Source of the DNA: Dehalogenimonas sp. 4OHTPN
GTDB lineage: Bacteria; Chloroflexota; Dehalococcoidia; Dehalococcoidales; Dehalococcoidaceae
Length of the DNA: 64,000 bases
Assembly (NCBI RefSeq): GCF_040448695.1
Contig: NZ_CP159307.1
Span: 1,488,001 to 1,552,000, forward strand
Direction of reading: 5' to 3'
Under the pieces are notes generated by a model. It was not told the DNA's origin. It saw nothing but the letters and a program-made list of their open reading frames with translations, and did not search any database. The position numbers and the translations under genes are program-made. Positions 32,032 to 40,765 of the stretch are shown one piece after another (position 1 is the stretch's first letter; every line of letters starts with the position of its first letter).

Positions 32032-33048
32032 CTAAACCCGGAAGTTCAGGGCTGTGCCGCAATATTTGCACCTGTCCCCGTCGAGGCCAATGAGCCTGGC
32101 GTAAAAACCGGAGTGTTCGACAACGGTCTTGCCGCAAACGGGGCAGGTGGTATTGGCATGACCGTTGCCGGGCACGTTACCCAGGTAGACGAAGTTCAGG
32201 CCAGCGGCCTTGCCGTGCGCGTAGGCGCGTTCCAGCGTCTCCAGCGGCGTGGCCGGGCAGTCCAGCATTTGCCGGCGGGGGTGAAAACGGGTGATGTGCC
32301 ACGGCGTGTCTTTGCCCAGCCTGGCGGCGATCCAGCCGGCGATGCCGGAGATTTGAGCGTCATCGTCATTGATGCCGGGGATGACGTTGGTCACTACCTC
32401 TACATGCATGCCCCACTTGTGCCTCGCCCGTTCAGCGACCGAGAGAATGCCCTCAAAATGAGGGATGCGCCCGATCTTTTGATAAGTGTCGTCGCTGAAG
32501 CCTTTGACGTCCACCCGCCAGGCGTCCAGATAGGGGCCGACGACGTCCAGGTGCTCCTCCGAGGCATAGCCATTGGTGACATATACAGTGTACAGGCCTT
32601 TGGCTTTAGCCAGTCTGGCGGATTCAAAGGTGTATTCCAGCCACACCGACGGCTCGTTATATGTCCAGGCAATGCCTCCGCAGCCGGAGTTCTGCGCCGC
32701 GGCGACGGCTTCGGCCGGCGGCATTTCGCGGGAACGCTCCAGGCAGGCGCCGTCCTCCGGGCAGGCGATCTCCCAGTTCTGGCAGCCGCGGCAGTGGAAG
32801 TTGCAGCCCCATGAACCTAGCGAGAAGACTTTAGTCCCGGGATGGAAGTGGTAAAGCGGCTTTTTCTCAATAGGATCGATAGCCGCGGATGAAATCTTGG
32901 CGTAGTTCAGGTTGAACAATTCGCCGCTTTGATTTAAATACATGCGGCAGACGCCCGCTTTGCCGGCGTTGATCTTACAGTACCACTGGCAGGTGCGGCA
33001 TTTCACCCGGTTTCCCGCCAGCTTTTCCCACAAAAGCGCTGGACGCAT
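32032..33048 (-). CDS. AmmeMemoRadiSam system radical SAM enzyme
   Basis: 338 aa from MRPALLWEKL, preceded by AGGAGA. It has an N-terminal Cys motif (CRTCQWYCKI…CRMY), the radical SAM cluster motif CNFHCRGCQNWEI and a C-terminal rubredoxin-like CPVCGK … CKYCG pair. The family resembles pyruvate-formate-lyase activases. The frame stays open far upstream but the extra 160 residues are Ser/Pro-rich shadow sequence and lie before the promoter. Confidence 0.94.
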   Translation of the reverse strand: MRPALLWEKLAGNRVKCRTCQWYCKINAGKAGVCRMYLNQSGELFNLNYAKISSAAIDPIEKKPLYHFHPGTKVFSLGSWGCNFHCRGCQNWEIACPEDGACLERSREMPPAEAVAAAQNSGCGGIAWTYNEPSVWLEYTFESARLAKAKGLYTVYVTNGYASEEHLDVVGPYLDAWRVDVKGFSDDTYQKIGRIPHFEGILSVAERARHKWGMHVEVVTNVIPGINDDDAQISGIAGWIAARLGKDTPWHITRFHPRRQMLDCPATPLETLERAYAHGKAAGLNFVYLGNVPGNGHANTTCPVCGKTVVEHSGFYARLIGLDGDRCKYCGTALNFRV

Positions 33049-33066
33049 CAAGATTCTCCTGGGTAA

Positions 33067-33076
33067 ATTATAGCAC
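33067..33076 (-). promoter_or_regulatory. Extended -10 promoter of the radical SAM gene
   Basis: Minus strand GTGC+TATAAT (TATAAT 33072-33067). The start point would fall at about 33060, the first base of the AGGAGA ribosome site, giving a leader of only about 12 bases. Confidence 0.55.
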
Positions 33077-33193
33077 CTGACTCCTGAAATGGTTGCCGGC
33101 GCTTGCGCCAAAATATTCCGGCAAAACACCTTACGGCCGGTCACCGGGCACGCTATACTTTGGATGCCGAATTCTACTGAAAGAGGTTGAGAG

Positions 33194-34084
33194 ATGATTC
33201 TTGTTACAGGCGCCAGCGGTTTCGTGGCCAGCCATCTGATACCAAGGCTGCAGAGAGAGGGGCACCGGCTGCGCTGCCTGGTAACCAACGCCGCCGACGG
33301 CGGGCGGATCAAAGCCCCCGGGGCTGAGCTGGCCATCGGCAACGTCACCGACCCGGCTTCCCTGCCCGATGCCATGGAAGGTGTTGAGACCGTCATCCAC
33401 CTGGTGGCGGTCATCAGGGAAAAAGGGCTGTTCAGCTTCCAGAAAGTAAATGTTGAGGGGACGCAAAACGTCGTCGAAGCGGCTAAAAAAGCCGGCGTGA
33501 GACGCTTCATCCATATGGGCGCCCTGGGCGCCACCCCTGATCCGGCCTACAAGTACTTGAACTCCAAATGGCTGGGCATGGAAGCGGTTAAAGCCAGCGG
33601 GCTGGACTGGTCGATCCTGATGCCTTCGGTTATGTTCGGCGAAGGCGCCGGATTTATCGCCTCGCTGCTCCGGTCAATACACATGGCGCCGTTCATCGTG
33701 CCCGTGGCCGGCGACGGCAAGACCATGCTGCAGCCGATTTGGGTGGGAGATGTGGCAAACTGCGTGATGAAGCTGCTGGAAGGCCAAAAAATAGGCCAGA
33801 GCGTAGCTATCGGCGGGCCGGAGATAATGACCTACGATGAACTGATTGGCTATATCCTTGCCGCGCTGGGAGAAAAACGTTTCCGCCTTCACGTACCGAG
33901 ATGGCTGATGAAACCGGGGGTGGCGGTCATGGAGGCGCTGCTCAGCAACCCGCCGATAACCATGGTTGAATTTAAATCGATGGAAATCCCCAACATCACC
34001 GATCCGGAAGCGGTGGAGAAGGAATTCGGCTTCAAGCCGATGCCCATCCGGGACGGCCTGGGCTACCTTAAAATCAAGACTTAA
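33194..34084 (+). CDS. NAD(P)-binding SDR protein, complex I NDUFA9-like
   Basis: 296 aa atypical short-chain dehydrogenase. Glycine motif TGASGFVASHLIP at the N-terminus, 'VIHLVAVIREKG' and 'RFIHMGALGA', and no canonical YxxxK. Homologues of this type are often called NADH-ubiquinone oxidoreductase 39-kDa-like or NAD-dependent epimerases. GAGG precedes the ATG. -10 TATACT at about 33150. Overlaps coaE by 11 bases tail to tail. Confidence 0.88.
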   Translation: MILVTGASGFVASHLIPRLQREGHRLRCLVTNAADGGRIKAPGAELAIGNVTDPASLPDAMEGVETVIHLVAVIREKGLFSFQKVNVEGTQNVVEAAKKAGVRRFIHMGALGATPDPAYKYLNSKWLGMEAVKASGLDWSILMPSVMFGEGAGFIASLLRSIHMAPFIVPVAGDGKTMLQPIWVGDVANCVMKLLEGQKIGQSVAIGGPEIMTYDELIGYILAALGEKRFRLHVPRWLMKPGVAVMEALLSNPPITMVEFKSMEIPNITDPEAVEKEFGFKPMPIRDGLGYLKIKT

Positions 34085-34667
34085 GCGCCCGCCAGAGCTC
34101 CCCGACCCGGTGCCTCAGATCGGCCAGCGGGAGATCGGTGTCGATGACCGCAGAGGCGTAGCGCCGGCGCACCTCATTCGAGGTCTGGCAGGCGATGCGG
34201 GCTCGGGCTTCGGCTTCAGTGTAACCCATTTTATTGACCAGCCGGTCTAAGACTACCTCCGGCGGCGCCGCCGTCAGCCAGATTACGTCAGTCTGCCGCA
34301 TCCAGCCGGCTTCGATGAGCAGGGCAGCCTCAACAACGGCGACTTTAAAGCCTTGCGACCGGAACTCCGCTACTTCTTCGGAAACAGCCTGGCTTATGGC
34401 CGGGTGGGTGATGGCGTTTAGGGTCTCAAGCGCCGCGGTGTCACAGAAAACGATCCGGGCCAGTTTCCGACGGTCAATAGCGTCATCGGCATCCAGGATC
34501 CCTTCGCCGAAGGCAGCGACGATGGCCCATTTGAGGTCGTGGTCTTCCCGCAGCAGCCGGTGGCCGACCTTGTCCGCGTCGATGAAGGCAGCCCCGAATT
34601 CCTTGAGCATGGCGCCGACAGTGGTCTTGCCGCTGCCGATGCCTCCGGTCAGGCCGATGACTATCAT
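34074..34667 (-). CDS. coaE: Dephospho-CoA kinase
   Basis: Last step of coenzyme A synthesis. About 197 aa. P-loop GLTGGIGSGKTTV at the N-terminus, 'FIDADKVGHRLL' and 'VVEAALLIEAGW'. The ATG at 34667 is chosen because the P-loop begins directly after it; a TTG four codons upstream (34679) is possible. Both lack a strong ribosome site. Confidence 0.95.
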   Translation of the reverse strand: MIVIGLTGGIGSGKTTVGAMLKEFGAAFIDADKVGHRLLREDHDLKWAIVAAFGEGILDADDAIDRRKLARIVFCDTAALETLNAITHPAISQAVSEEVAEFRSQGFKVAVVEAALLIEAGWMRQTDVIWLTAAPPEVVLDRLVNKMGYTEAEARARIACQTSNEVRRRYASAVIDTDLPLADLRHRVGELWRALKS

Positions 34668-34749
34668 AGCAAGGCTCAAGTCTAGGGGCGGCGCGTTTCA
34701 AAGTCAAGACGCGATTGACACCAAAGTATCTTAAGGTTATTCTGAGGCG

Positions 34750-35547
34750 ATGGCTGAAATGGTAACCGGACCCAACGCCTCCTACAGCCTCGGCGCCGCG
34801 GCTGACGGGCCGGCGCCGGCCACGAAAAGAGTTATCCCCGCCTGGGGCTTCTGGCCGACACTGGGGTTCAGCGTCCTGATCGGCGCCGTCAACGGCATGG
34901 CCTCGATGTTAGCGGTGTTCATCGCCCTCGACGTGGCGCTGCTCTCAGACCCCGACCTAAATTGGACGGATTATATTTTTTCCGAGTTCGGCAGCGAGTT
35001 CAACGCCGTTATTGTTTTCTCCATCATATTTTCCGGCGCTGTCTCGCTGCTGCTTATCGGCGCGCTTATCAAAGCCAGGCACGGCGCATCCATCAAAGAG
35101 TACCTGGCACTCAAGCCCCTGCCTTTTAGAACTATCGGCCAACTCATTCTGCTGACGGTTGCGCTGGCGCTGCTTTCAGGTTTAATCGATGCGGCGTTCC
35201 GGGAATCACCGGGCGGCGCGACAGGGTCAGTTTTTCAGGGAGTATGGCCGGTATTCGCCTGGCTGGCCGCAGTGGGCATGGCCCCGTTTTTCGAAGAGGC
35301 TTTGTTCCGCGGTTTCATGTTCCGGGGCTTCAGCGGCACCCGCTACGGCACCGCACTGGCAGTGGGTTTGCCCGCCGCATGGTGGGGGCTGCTGCACGTC
35401 CAGTACGGCGGATTCGACCAGGCGGTTATTATCTCCCTGGGGATCGTGCTTGGCATCGTGAGATGGAAAACCGGGTCACTCTGGGGGCCGATAACAGTGC
35501 ACGCGGTGTGGAACGCCATTGCAATGATCCAGGTAAGCTTCGGTTAG
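34750..35547 (+). CDS. CPBP-family intramembrane metalloprotease
   Basis: 265 aa, about seven membrane helices. The CPBP (Abi/CAAX) motifs are visible: FFEEALFRGFMFRG (the EExxxR motif), then the 'WWGLLHVQYG' His and 'GSLWGPITVHAVWNA' His. Probably cleaves within the membrane or processes prenylated/peptide substrates. The role is unknown here; some relatives confer bacteriocin immunity. Confidence 0.9.
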   Translation: MAEMVTGPNASYSLGAAADGPAPATKRVIPAWGFWPTLGFSVLIGAVNGMASMLAVFIALDVALLSDPDLNWTDYIFSEFGSEFNAVIVFSIIFSGAVSLLLIGALIKARHGASIKEYLALKPLPFRTIGQLILLTVALALLSGLIDAAFRESPGGATGSVFQGVWPVFAWLAAVGMAPFFEEALFRGFMFRGFSGTRYGTALAVGLPAAWWGLLHVQYGGFDQAVIISLGIVLGIVRWKTGSLWGPITVHAVWNAIAMIQVSFG

Positions 35548-35603
35548 CGCTTCGATCTTTTCTGGAATGGCCCAGAAAATAACCTTCATATGAGGACAAG
35601 AAA

Positions 35604-36014
35604 GTGAATCAGAAAGCGACCACCGGCGGCATTCTGACCATTGTTTCGGGGGCTATTGGAATAGTCGGCTCGCTGCTGGCTTTTGCCCTGCTGCCGATGA
35701 TCAGAACCATCCTCACCGATCCGCAGTTCCAGGACCCGTCGTTGACACCTTCGGAATTAGAACTGCTTATCGACTTCACCACCGCTTTCGTCGGCTTCTG
35801 GGGCGTATTCGGGGTGATACTTTCGGTCTTCGCCATCGTTGCCGGGGTGTACACCACCCGCCGCCGCGCCTGGGGTCTGGGATTGGCCGGAGCCATCGTC
35901 AGCCTGTTCCTGTTTTTCCCCACCGGCGTGCCGGCTTTGATCTTGACGGTGCTGGCGCGGCCGGAGTTTGCCGCGACCGGCCAACAACCGAACGCAGTCG
36001 GCCCGGCCGGCTGA
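35604..36014 (+). CDS. Small membrane protein (DUF4064-like, 136 aa)
   Basis: Four hydrophobic segments: GGILTIVSGAIGIVGSLLAF, then about 70-88, about 92-112 and a last short one. The layout and the central 'VYTTRRRAWGLGLAGAI' resemble small DUF4064 proteins. Ends in a Pro/Gly/Gln-rich tail. It lies 56 bases after the CPBP gene and may be cotranscribed. Confidence 0.65.
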   Translation: MNQKATTGGILTIVSGAIGIVGSLLAFALLPMIRTILTDPQFQDPSLTPSELELLIDFTTAFVGFWGVFGVILSVFAIVAGVYTTRRRAWGLGLAGAIVSLFLFFPTGVPALILTVLARPEFAATGQQPNAVGPAG

Positions 36015-36080
36015 CGGCGAGAGGCTCCGGTCGGGATGATCCGGGCGGCCGCCGGCAGCTTCTGAACGTTGCTCCGTATT

Positions 36081-36111
36081 TTGGCGTTGTGCTATACTGC
36101 TGTGTTATACT
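36081..36111 (+). promoter_or_regulatory. Promoter of rpsB operon, two -10 boxes
   Basis: TTGGCG (36081-36086) followed by TATACT at 36093-36098 (extended TGTGC) and again at 36106-36111. The second lies 19 bases from TTGGCG. Which is used cannot be decided. Confidence 0.5.
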
Positions 36112-36154
36112 AGCAACTTGGCAAAAACGCGCGCATTTTTTAGGAGGAGTTCAC

Positions 36155-36928
36155 TTGCCGACCACGACCACCACCATTAAGGAATTACTGGAATCAGGGG
36201 CACACTTCGGCCATCAGACCAGCCGTTGGCACCCCAAGATGAAGAAGTACATTTTCACCAAGCGCAACGATATCCATATCATTGACCTGGAAAAAACAGT
36301 GGTGATGCTGGAAAAGGCGCTTGAATACCTGCAGAGGGTCGTGGCCGAGGGCGGCAAGATCCTGATTGTCGGCACCAAGAAACAAGCCCAGGAAATCGTG
36401 GCCGAGGAAGCCAAACGCGCCGGCCTGTACTACATCAACCAGCGATGGATCGGCGGCATTCTGACCAATTTCGCCGCGATTCAGAACCGCATCGATTACC
36501 TGGTTCGGCTGGAAGACCAGCAAGCCCGCGGCGAACTGGCCAGGCTGCCCAAAAAAGAGCAGCAGCAGCTAACCGATGAAATGGCCAGATTGAACAAAAT
36601 GATGGGCGGCTTCAAGGAGATGACCGCTTTGCCGGATGTCGTCTTTATCGTCGATCCAACCAAGGAAAAAATCGCCCTGGCCGAAGCCCAGCGCATGGGC
36701 ATACCGATTGTGGCTATGGTGGACACCAACTGCAGTCCGGTGGGCATCGACTATCCCATACCGTCCAATGACGATGCCATGCGTGCCATCAAGCTCATTC
36801 TTTCCCGGGTCGCCGATATGGCTATCGCCGCCCGCGAAAACCTGTCCAAGATAGAGGTTGACCAGGTGGTGACCCCCGACGCCGAGCTCGACGAGAAACT
36901 GGCCGCCGACGCGGACGCCGCCGCCTAA
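36155..36928 (+). CDS. rpsB: 30S ribosomal protein S2
   Basis: 257 aa from TTG (LPTTTTTIKELLESGAHFGH), preceded by AGGAGG. S2 motifs: RWHPKMKKYIFT, 'ILIVGTKKQAQ', 'NQRWIGGILTNF' and 'VDTNCSPVGIDYPIPSNDDA'. The C-terminal extension is Asp/Ala-rich. The frame is open 22 codons upstream, but that part precedes the ribosome site. First gene of rpsB-tsf-pyrH-frr. Confidence 0.97.
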   Translation: MPTTTTTIKELLESGAHFGHQTSRWHPKMKKYIFTKRNDIHIIDLEKTVVMLEKALEYLQRVVAEGGKILIVGTKKQAQEIVAEEAKRAGLYYINQRWIGGILTNFAAIQNRIDYLVRLEDQQARGELARLPKKEQQQLTDEMARLNKMMGGFKEMTALPDVVFIVDPTKEKIALAEAQRMGIPIVAMVDTNCSPVGIDYPIPSNDDAMRAIKLILSRVADMAIAARENLSKIEVDQVVTPDAELDEKLAADADAAA

Positions 36929-36953
36929 CGAGAATTACAAAGGAAAAACGACA

Positions 36954-38253
<1,300 letters not shown>

Positions 38254-38257
38254 AATT

Positions 38258-38818
38258 ATGACTGTCAACGAGATCTTGCAGGGCGCCGAAAAGAAGATGA
38301 CGGTATCCATCGAGGTGCTGCACCGGGAACTGGCCGCCATCCGCACCGGGCGCGCCTCTTCCCACATCATCGAACATGTCCGGGTGGACTACGCCGGCAC
38401 GCCGACCCCGATTCACCACCTGGCGAACATTTCGGTCCCGGACGCCCGCCAGATCCTGATCCAGCCGTGGGACCGCACTATGGTCGGCCAGGTTGAAAAA
38501 GCCCTTATGAAATCCGACCTGGGGCTGACGCCGTCGAGCGACGGGCAGGTCATCCGCCTGATTATCCCGCCGCTGTCCCAGGAACGGCGTGTTGAGCTGA
38601 CGAAAATGGTTCACAAGCGGGTAGAAGAGGACAAAGTGGCCATCCGCAACCTGCGGCGTGATGCCCTGGAGCATATCAAGAAACTGGAGAAGGACAAGGA
38701 ACTGTCCCAGGACGACTGCAAGCGGTCCCAGGACCAGCTCCAGAAGCTGACCGACGCATATATCGCCAAGGCGGACAAGCTGGGCAAAGACAAGGAACAG
38801 GAACTCCTCACCGTTTAG
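38258..38818 (+). CDS. frr: Ribosome recycling factor
   Basis: 186 aa, the normal RRF length. Contains 'ELAAIRTGRASSHIIEHVRVDYAG', 'ISVPDARQILIQPWD' and the coiled-coil-rich C-terminal half (RNLRRDALEHIKKLEKDKEL). Last gene of the operon, followed by a terminator. Confidence 0.97.
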   Translation: MTVNEILQGAEKKMTVSIEVLHRELAAIRTGRASSHIIEHVRVDYAGTPTPIHHLANISVPDARQILIQPWDRTMVGQVEKALMKSDLGLTPSSDGQVIRLIIPPLSQERRVELTKMVHKRVEEDKVAIRNLRRDALEHIKKLEKDKELSQDDCKRSQDQLQKLTDAYIAKADKLGKDKEQELLTV

Positions 38819-38839
38819 AGAAGCCTGAATCAAGTAAAA

Positions 38840-38867
38840 GAGACGCCCGGACCGGGCGTCTCTTTTA
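38840..38867. terminator. Bidirectional intrinsic terminator
   Basis: GAGACGCCCGG/CCGGGCGTCTC with a one-base loop, followed by TTTTATT on the plus strand and preceded by AAAAG, so it can also serve the convergent CDSGH-type gene. The stop codon of that gene lies just inside the T-run. Confidence 0.85.
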
Positions 38868-39575
38868 TTATTCCGACGACCTGAACTTTACTTTAACATG
38901 ACGGCCGTCGCAGAAGGGCTTGTTATTGGAATGGCCGCAGCGGCAAAGCGTTACCCGGTTTCTGATTTCATAGACAGTGCCGTCGGCGGCTTCTATGGCG
39001 ACGCCGCCGCGGACCCAAATAGGACCGGATCTGCCCTTGACCGGATCTTCGACGAGGCCGATTGAAGGCGGAAGGAGCGGCTCGAGTAGTTTGCCGCTTT
39101 TATCTCTGAGCACAATCCGCCCCGATGGGCATTCGGCGGCTTCTTCAATGGCGATTTCTTTCGATACGGCATCATCAGACTTCCGCACCAGATGCCAGGT
39201 ATCGCCGGCTCGCTGGCAGAACCTGGCTTGGGAGCAAAGCATCGGCACCTCCGACAGGGTTAGTTCCGGACCGGCAAGCTCCAGCGCCCGGGCGGCGAAC
39301 GGTTCCCGGCTGGCGGTTTCCGTACCGTCGAAGCCGTTACTCAAATGAGAGCCGTCGCAGAAAGGCTTGGACTTCGAACCGCCGCAGCGGCACAGTGCGT
39401 AAGCTGAAGGGGCCTCGAATTTTCGGCCTTCCCGCCAGCCGTGGCTGTGCCCGTCCGGGTCATGGCAGATGACCCACTCCAAAAGCGGCACGCCTCCTGT
39501 GACAATATACGGTCCGTTGGCTGTCACTTTGATCTTGTAAACGGGAGCCGCCGGTATCGGGGTTTCTTCATTCAT
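38868..39575 (-). CDS. CDGSH iron-sulfur domain protein
   Basis: 235 aa from MNEETPIPAAP, with AGGAGG before the ATG. Two CDGSH motifs (CRCGGSKSKPFCDGSH at about 68-83 and CRCGHSNNKPFCDGRH near the C-terminus) each predict a Cys3His [2Fe-2S] centre. The middle has the companion divergent-ferredoxin-like signature (MLCSQARFCQRAG … EAAECPSGRI). Probably redox or iron-sulfur transfer. The frame upstream of 39575 is excluded because it lacks a ribosome site and conservation. Confidence 0.9.
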   Translation of the reverse strand: MNEETPIPAAPVYKIKVTANGPYIVTGGVPLLEWVICHDPDGHSHGWREGRKFEAPSAYALCRCGGSKSKPFCDGSHLSNGFDGTETASREPFAARALELAGPELTLSEVPMLCSQARFCQRAGDTWHLVRKSDDAVSKEIAIEEAAECPSGRIVLRDKSGKLLEPLLPPSIGLVEDPVKGRSGPIWVRGGVAIEAADGTVYEIRNRVTLCRCGHSNNKPFCDGRHVKVKFRSSE

Positions 39576-39718
39576 CAAGACTGCCTCCTGTACGAACTGA
39601 TAATATGGTAACCCTCTGACGCAGTTGGCGCAATCCGGCGGACGCATAAAACCCCGGTTGCCGACACCAGCCCCGGGAATGTAGAATAATAGTTCACCGA
39701 TTGAAAGAAGGATCATTT

Positions 39719-40612
39719 ATGGAACAGGAAATAACCACCGGAACCTTCAGGGTTAAAAGCGGCCTGGCCCAGATGCTGAAGGGCGGCGTGATCATGGATG
39801 TGACTACCCCGGACCAGGCGCGCATCGCCGAGGAGGCAGGCGCCTGCGCCGTAATGGCTCTGGAGCGGGTACCCTCCGATATCCGGGCTGAAGGCGGCGT
39901 CGCCAGAATGGCTGATCCCACGGTGATCAAAGCCATTATGAAAACGGTGACCATCCCGGTCATGGCCAAGTGCCGCATCGGTCATTTTGTCGAAGCCCGG
40001 GTGCTCGAGGCCATGGGCGTCGATTTTATCGACGAGTCAGAGGTACTGACTCCAGCCGACGAGGCTCACCACGTCTGGAAACATGATTTCAAAGTCCCCT
40101 TCGTCTGCGGCTGCCGGGATCTGGGCGAAGCGCTGCGCCGCATCGGCGAAGGCGCCGCCATGATCCGTACCAAAGGCGAGGCCGGCACCGGCAACGTCGT
40201 GGAGGCGGTGCGGCATATGCGCGCGGTGCAGGAAGGCATCCGGCGCGTCACCGCGGCACCGCCAGAGACTCTCATGGCCATCGCCAAGGAGCTGGGCGCT
40301 CCTTTAGAACTGGTGCTTGAGGTTCATAAGACCGGCAAACTGCCGGTAGTCAACTTCGCCGCCGGCGGTATCGCCACCCCGGCTGATGCCGCTTTGATGA
40401 TGCAGCTCGGCGCCGAAGGCGTCTTTGTCGGCTCCGGCATTTTCAAGAGTTCCGATCCAGCGCGCCGGGCCCATGCCATCGTCAAAGCGACCACTCACTA
40501 TCAGGACCCGGTGATTGTCGCTGAAGTCTCGGAAAGCCTGGGTGATGCCATGCCGGGTCTCGAGATCGGACAGATCGCTCCGGATAAATTGCTGGCCAAA
40601 CGGGGCTGGTAG
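39719..40612 (+). CDS. pdxS: Pyridoxal 5'-phosphate synthase, PdxS subunit
   Basis: Makes PLP from ribose 5-phosphate, glyceraldehyde 3-phosphate and ammonia. 297 aa from [10 protein letters not shown], with GAAGGA upstream. Conserved stretches: [10 protein letters not shown], '[23 protein letters not shown]', the catalytic Lys in [14 protein letters not shown], and [16 protein letters not shown]. The glutaminase partner pdxT is not adjacent, unlike the common pdxST order. Confidence 0.97.
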   Translation: MEQEITTGTFRVKSGLAQMLKGGVIMDVTTPDQARIAEEAGACAVMALERVPSDIRAEGGVARMADPTVIKAIMKTVTIPVMAKCRIGHFVEARVLEAMGVDFIDESEVLTPADEAHHVWKHDFKVPFVCGCRDLGEALRRIGEGAAMIRTKGEAGTGNVVEAVRHMRAVQEGIRRVTAAPPETLMAIAKELGAPLELVLEVHKTGKLPVVNFAAGGIATPADAALMMQLGAEGVFVGSGIFKSSDPARRAHAIVKATTHYQDPVIVAEVSESLGDAMPGLEIGQIAPDKLLAKRGW

Positions 40613-40750
40613 CCACAATTCGTTTTTCGCGAAGTAGAATCCGTCAATCTTCTTTAAAGCGAATTCTGCGGCGGCCTGTTTCCCTGGAATGACGGGTTCC
40701 GGTTGTACGGACGGCCTGTAATTTGCCTAGCCCCCTCGAGCGTTTTTGGC

Positions 40751-40756
40751 TATAAT
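40751..40756 (+). promoter_or_regulatory. TATAAT upstream of purSL
   Basis: The hexamer lies only 10 bases before the TTG start. If used, transcription would begin about 3 bases before the start codon and GAGG (40757-40760) would be outside the mRNA. Alternatively transcription starts upstream and GAGG is the ribosome site. Confidence 0.4.
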
Positions 40757-40765
40757 GAGGCTGCC

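Noticed and set aside
33049-33534. 160-residue upstream extension of the radical SAM enzyme
   Set aside because: Antisense to the SDR gene, Ser/Pro-rich, and located before the GTGCTATAAT promoter and AGGAGA site.
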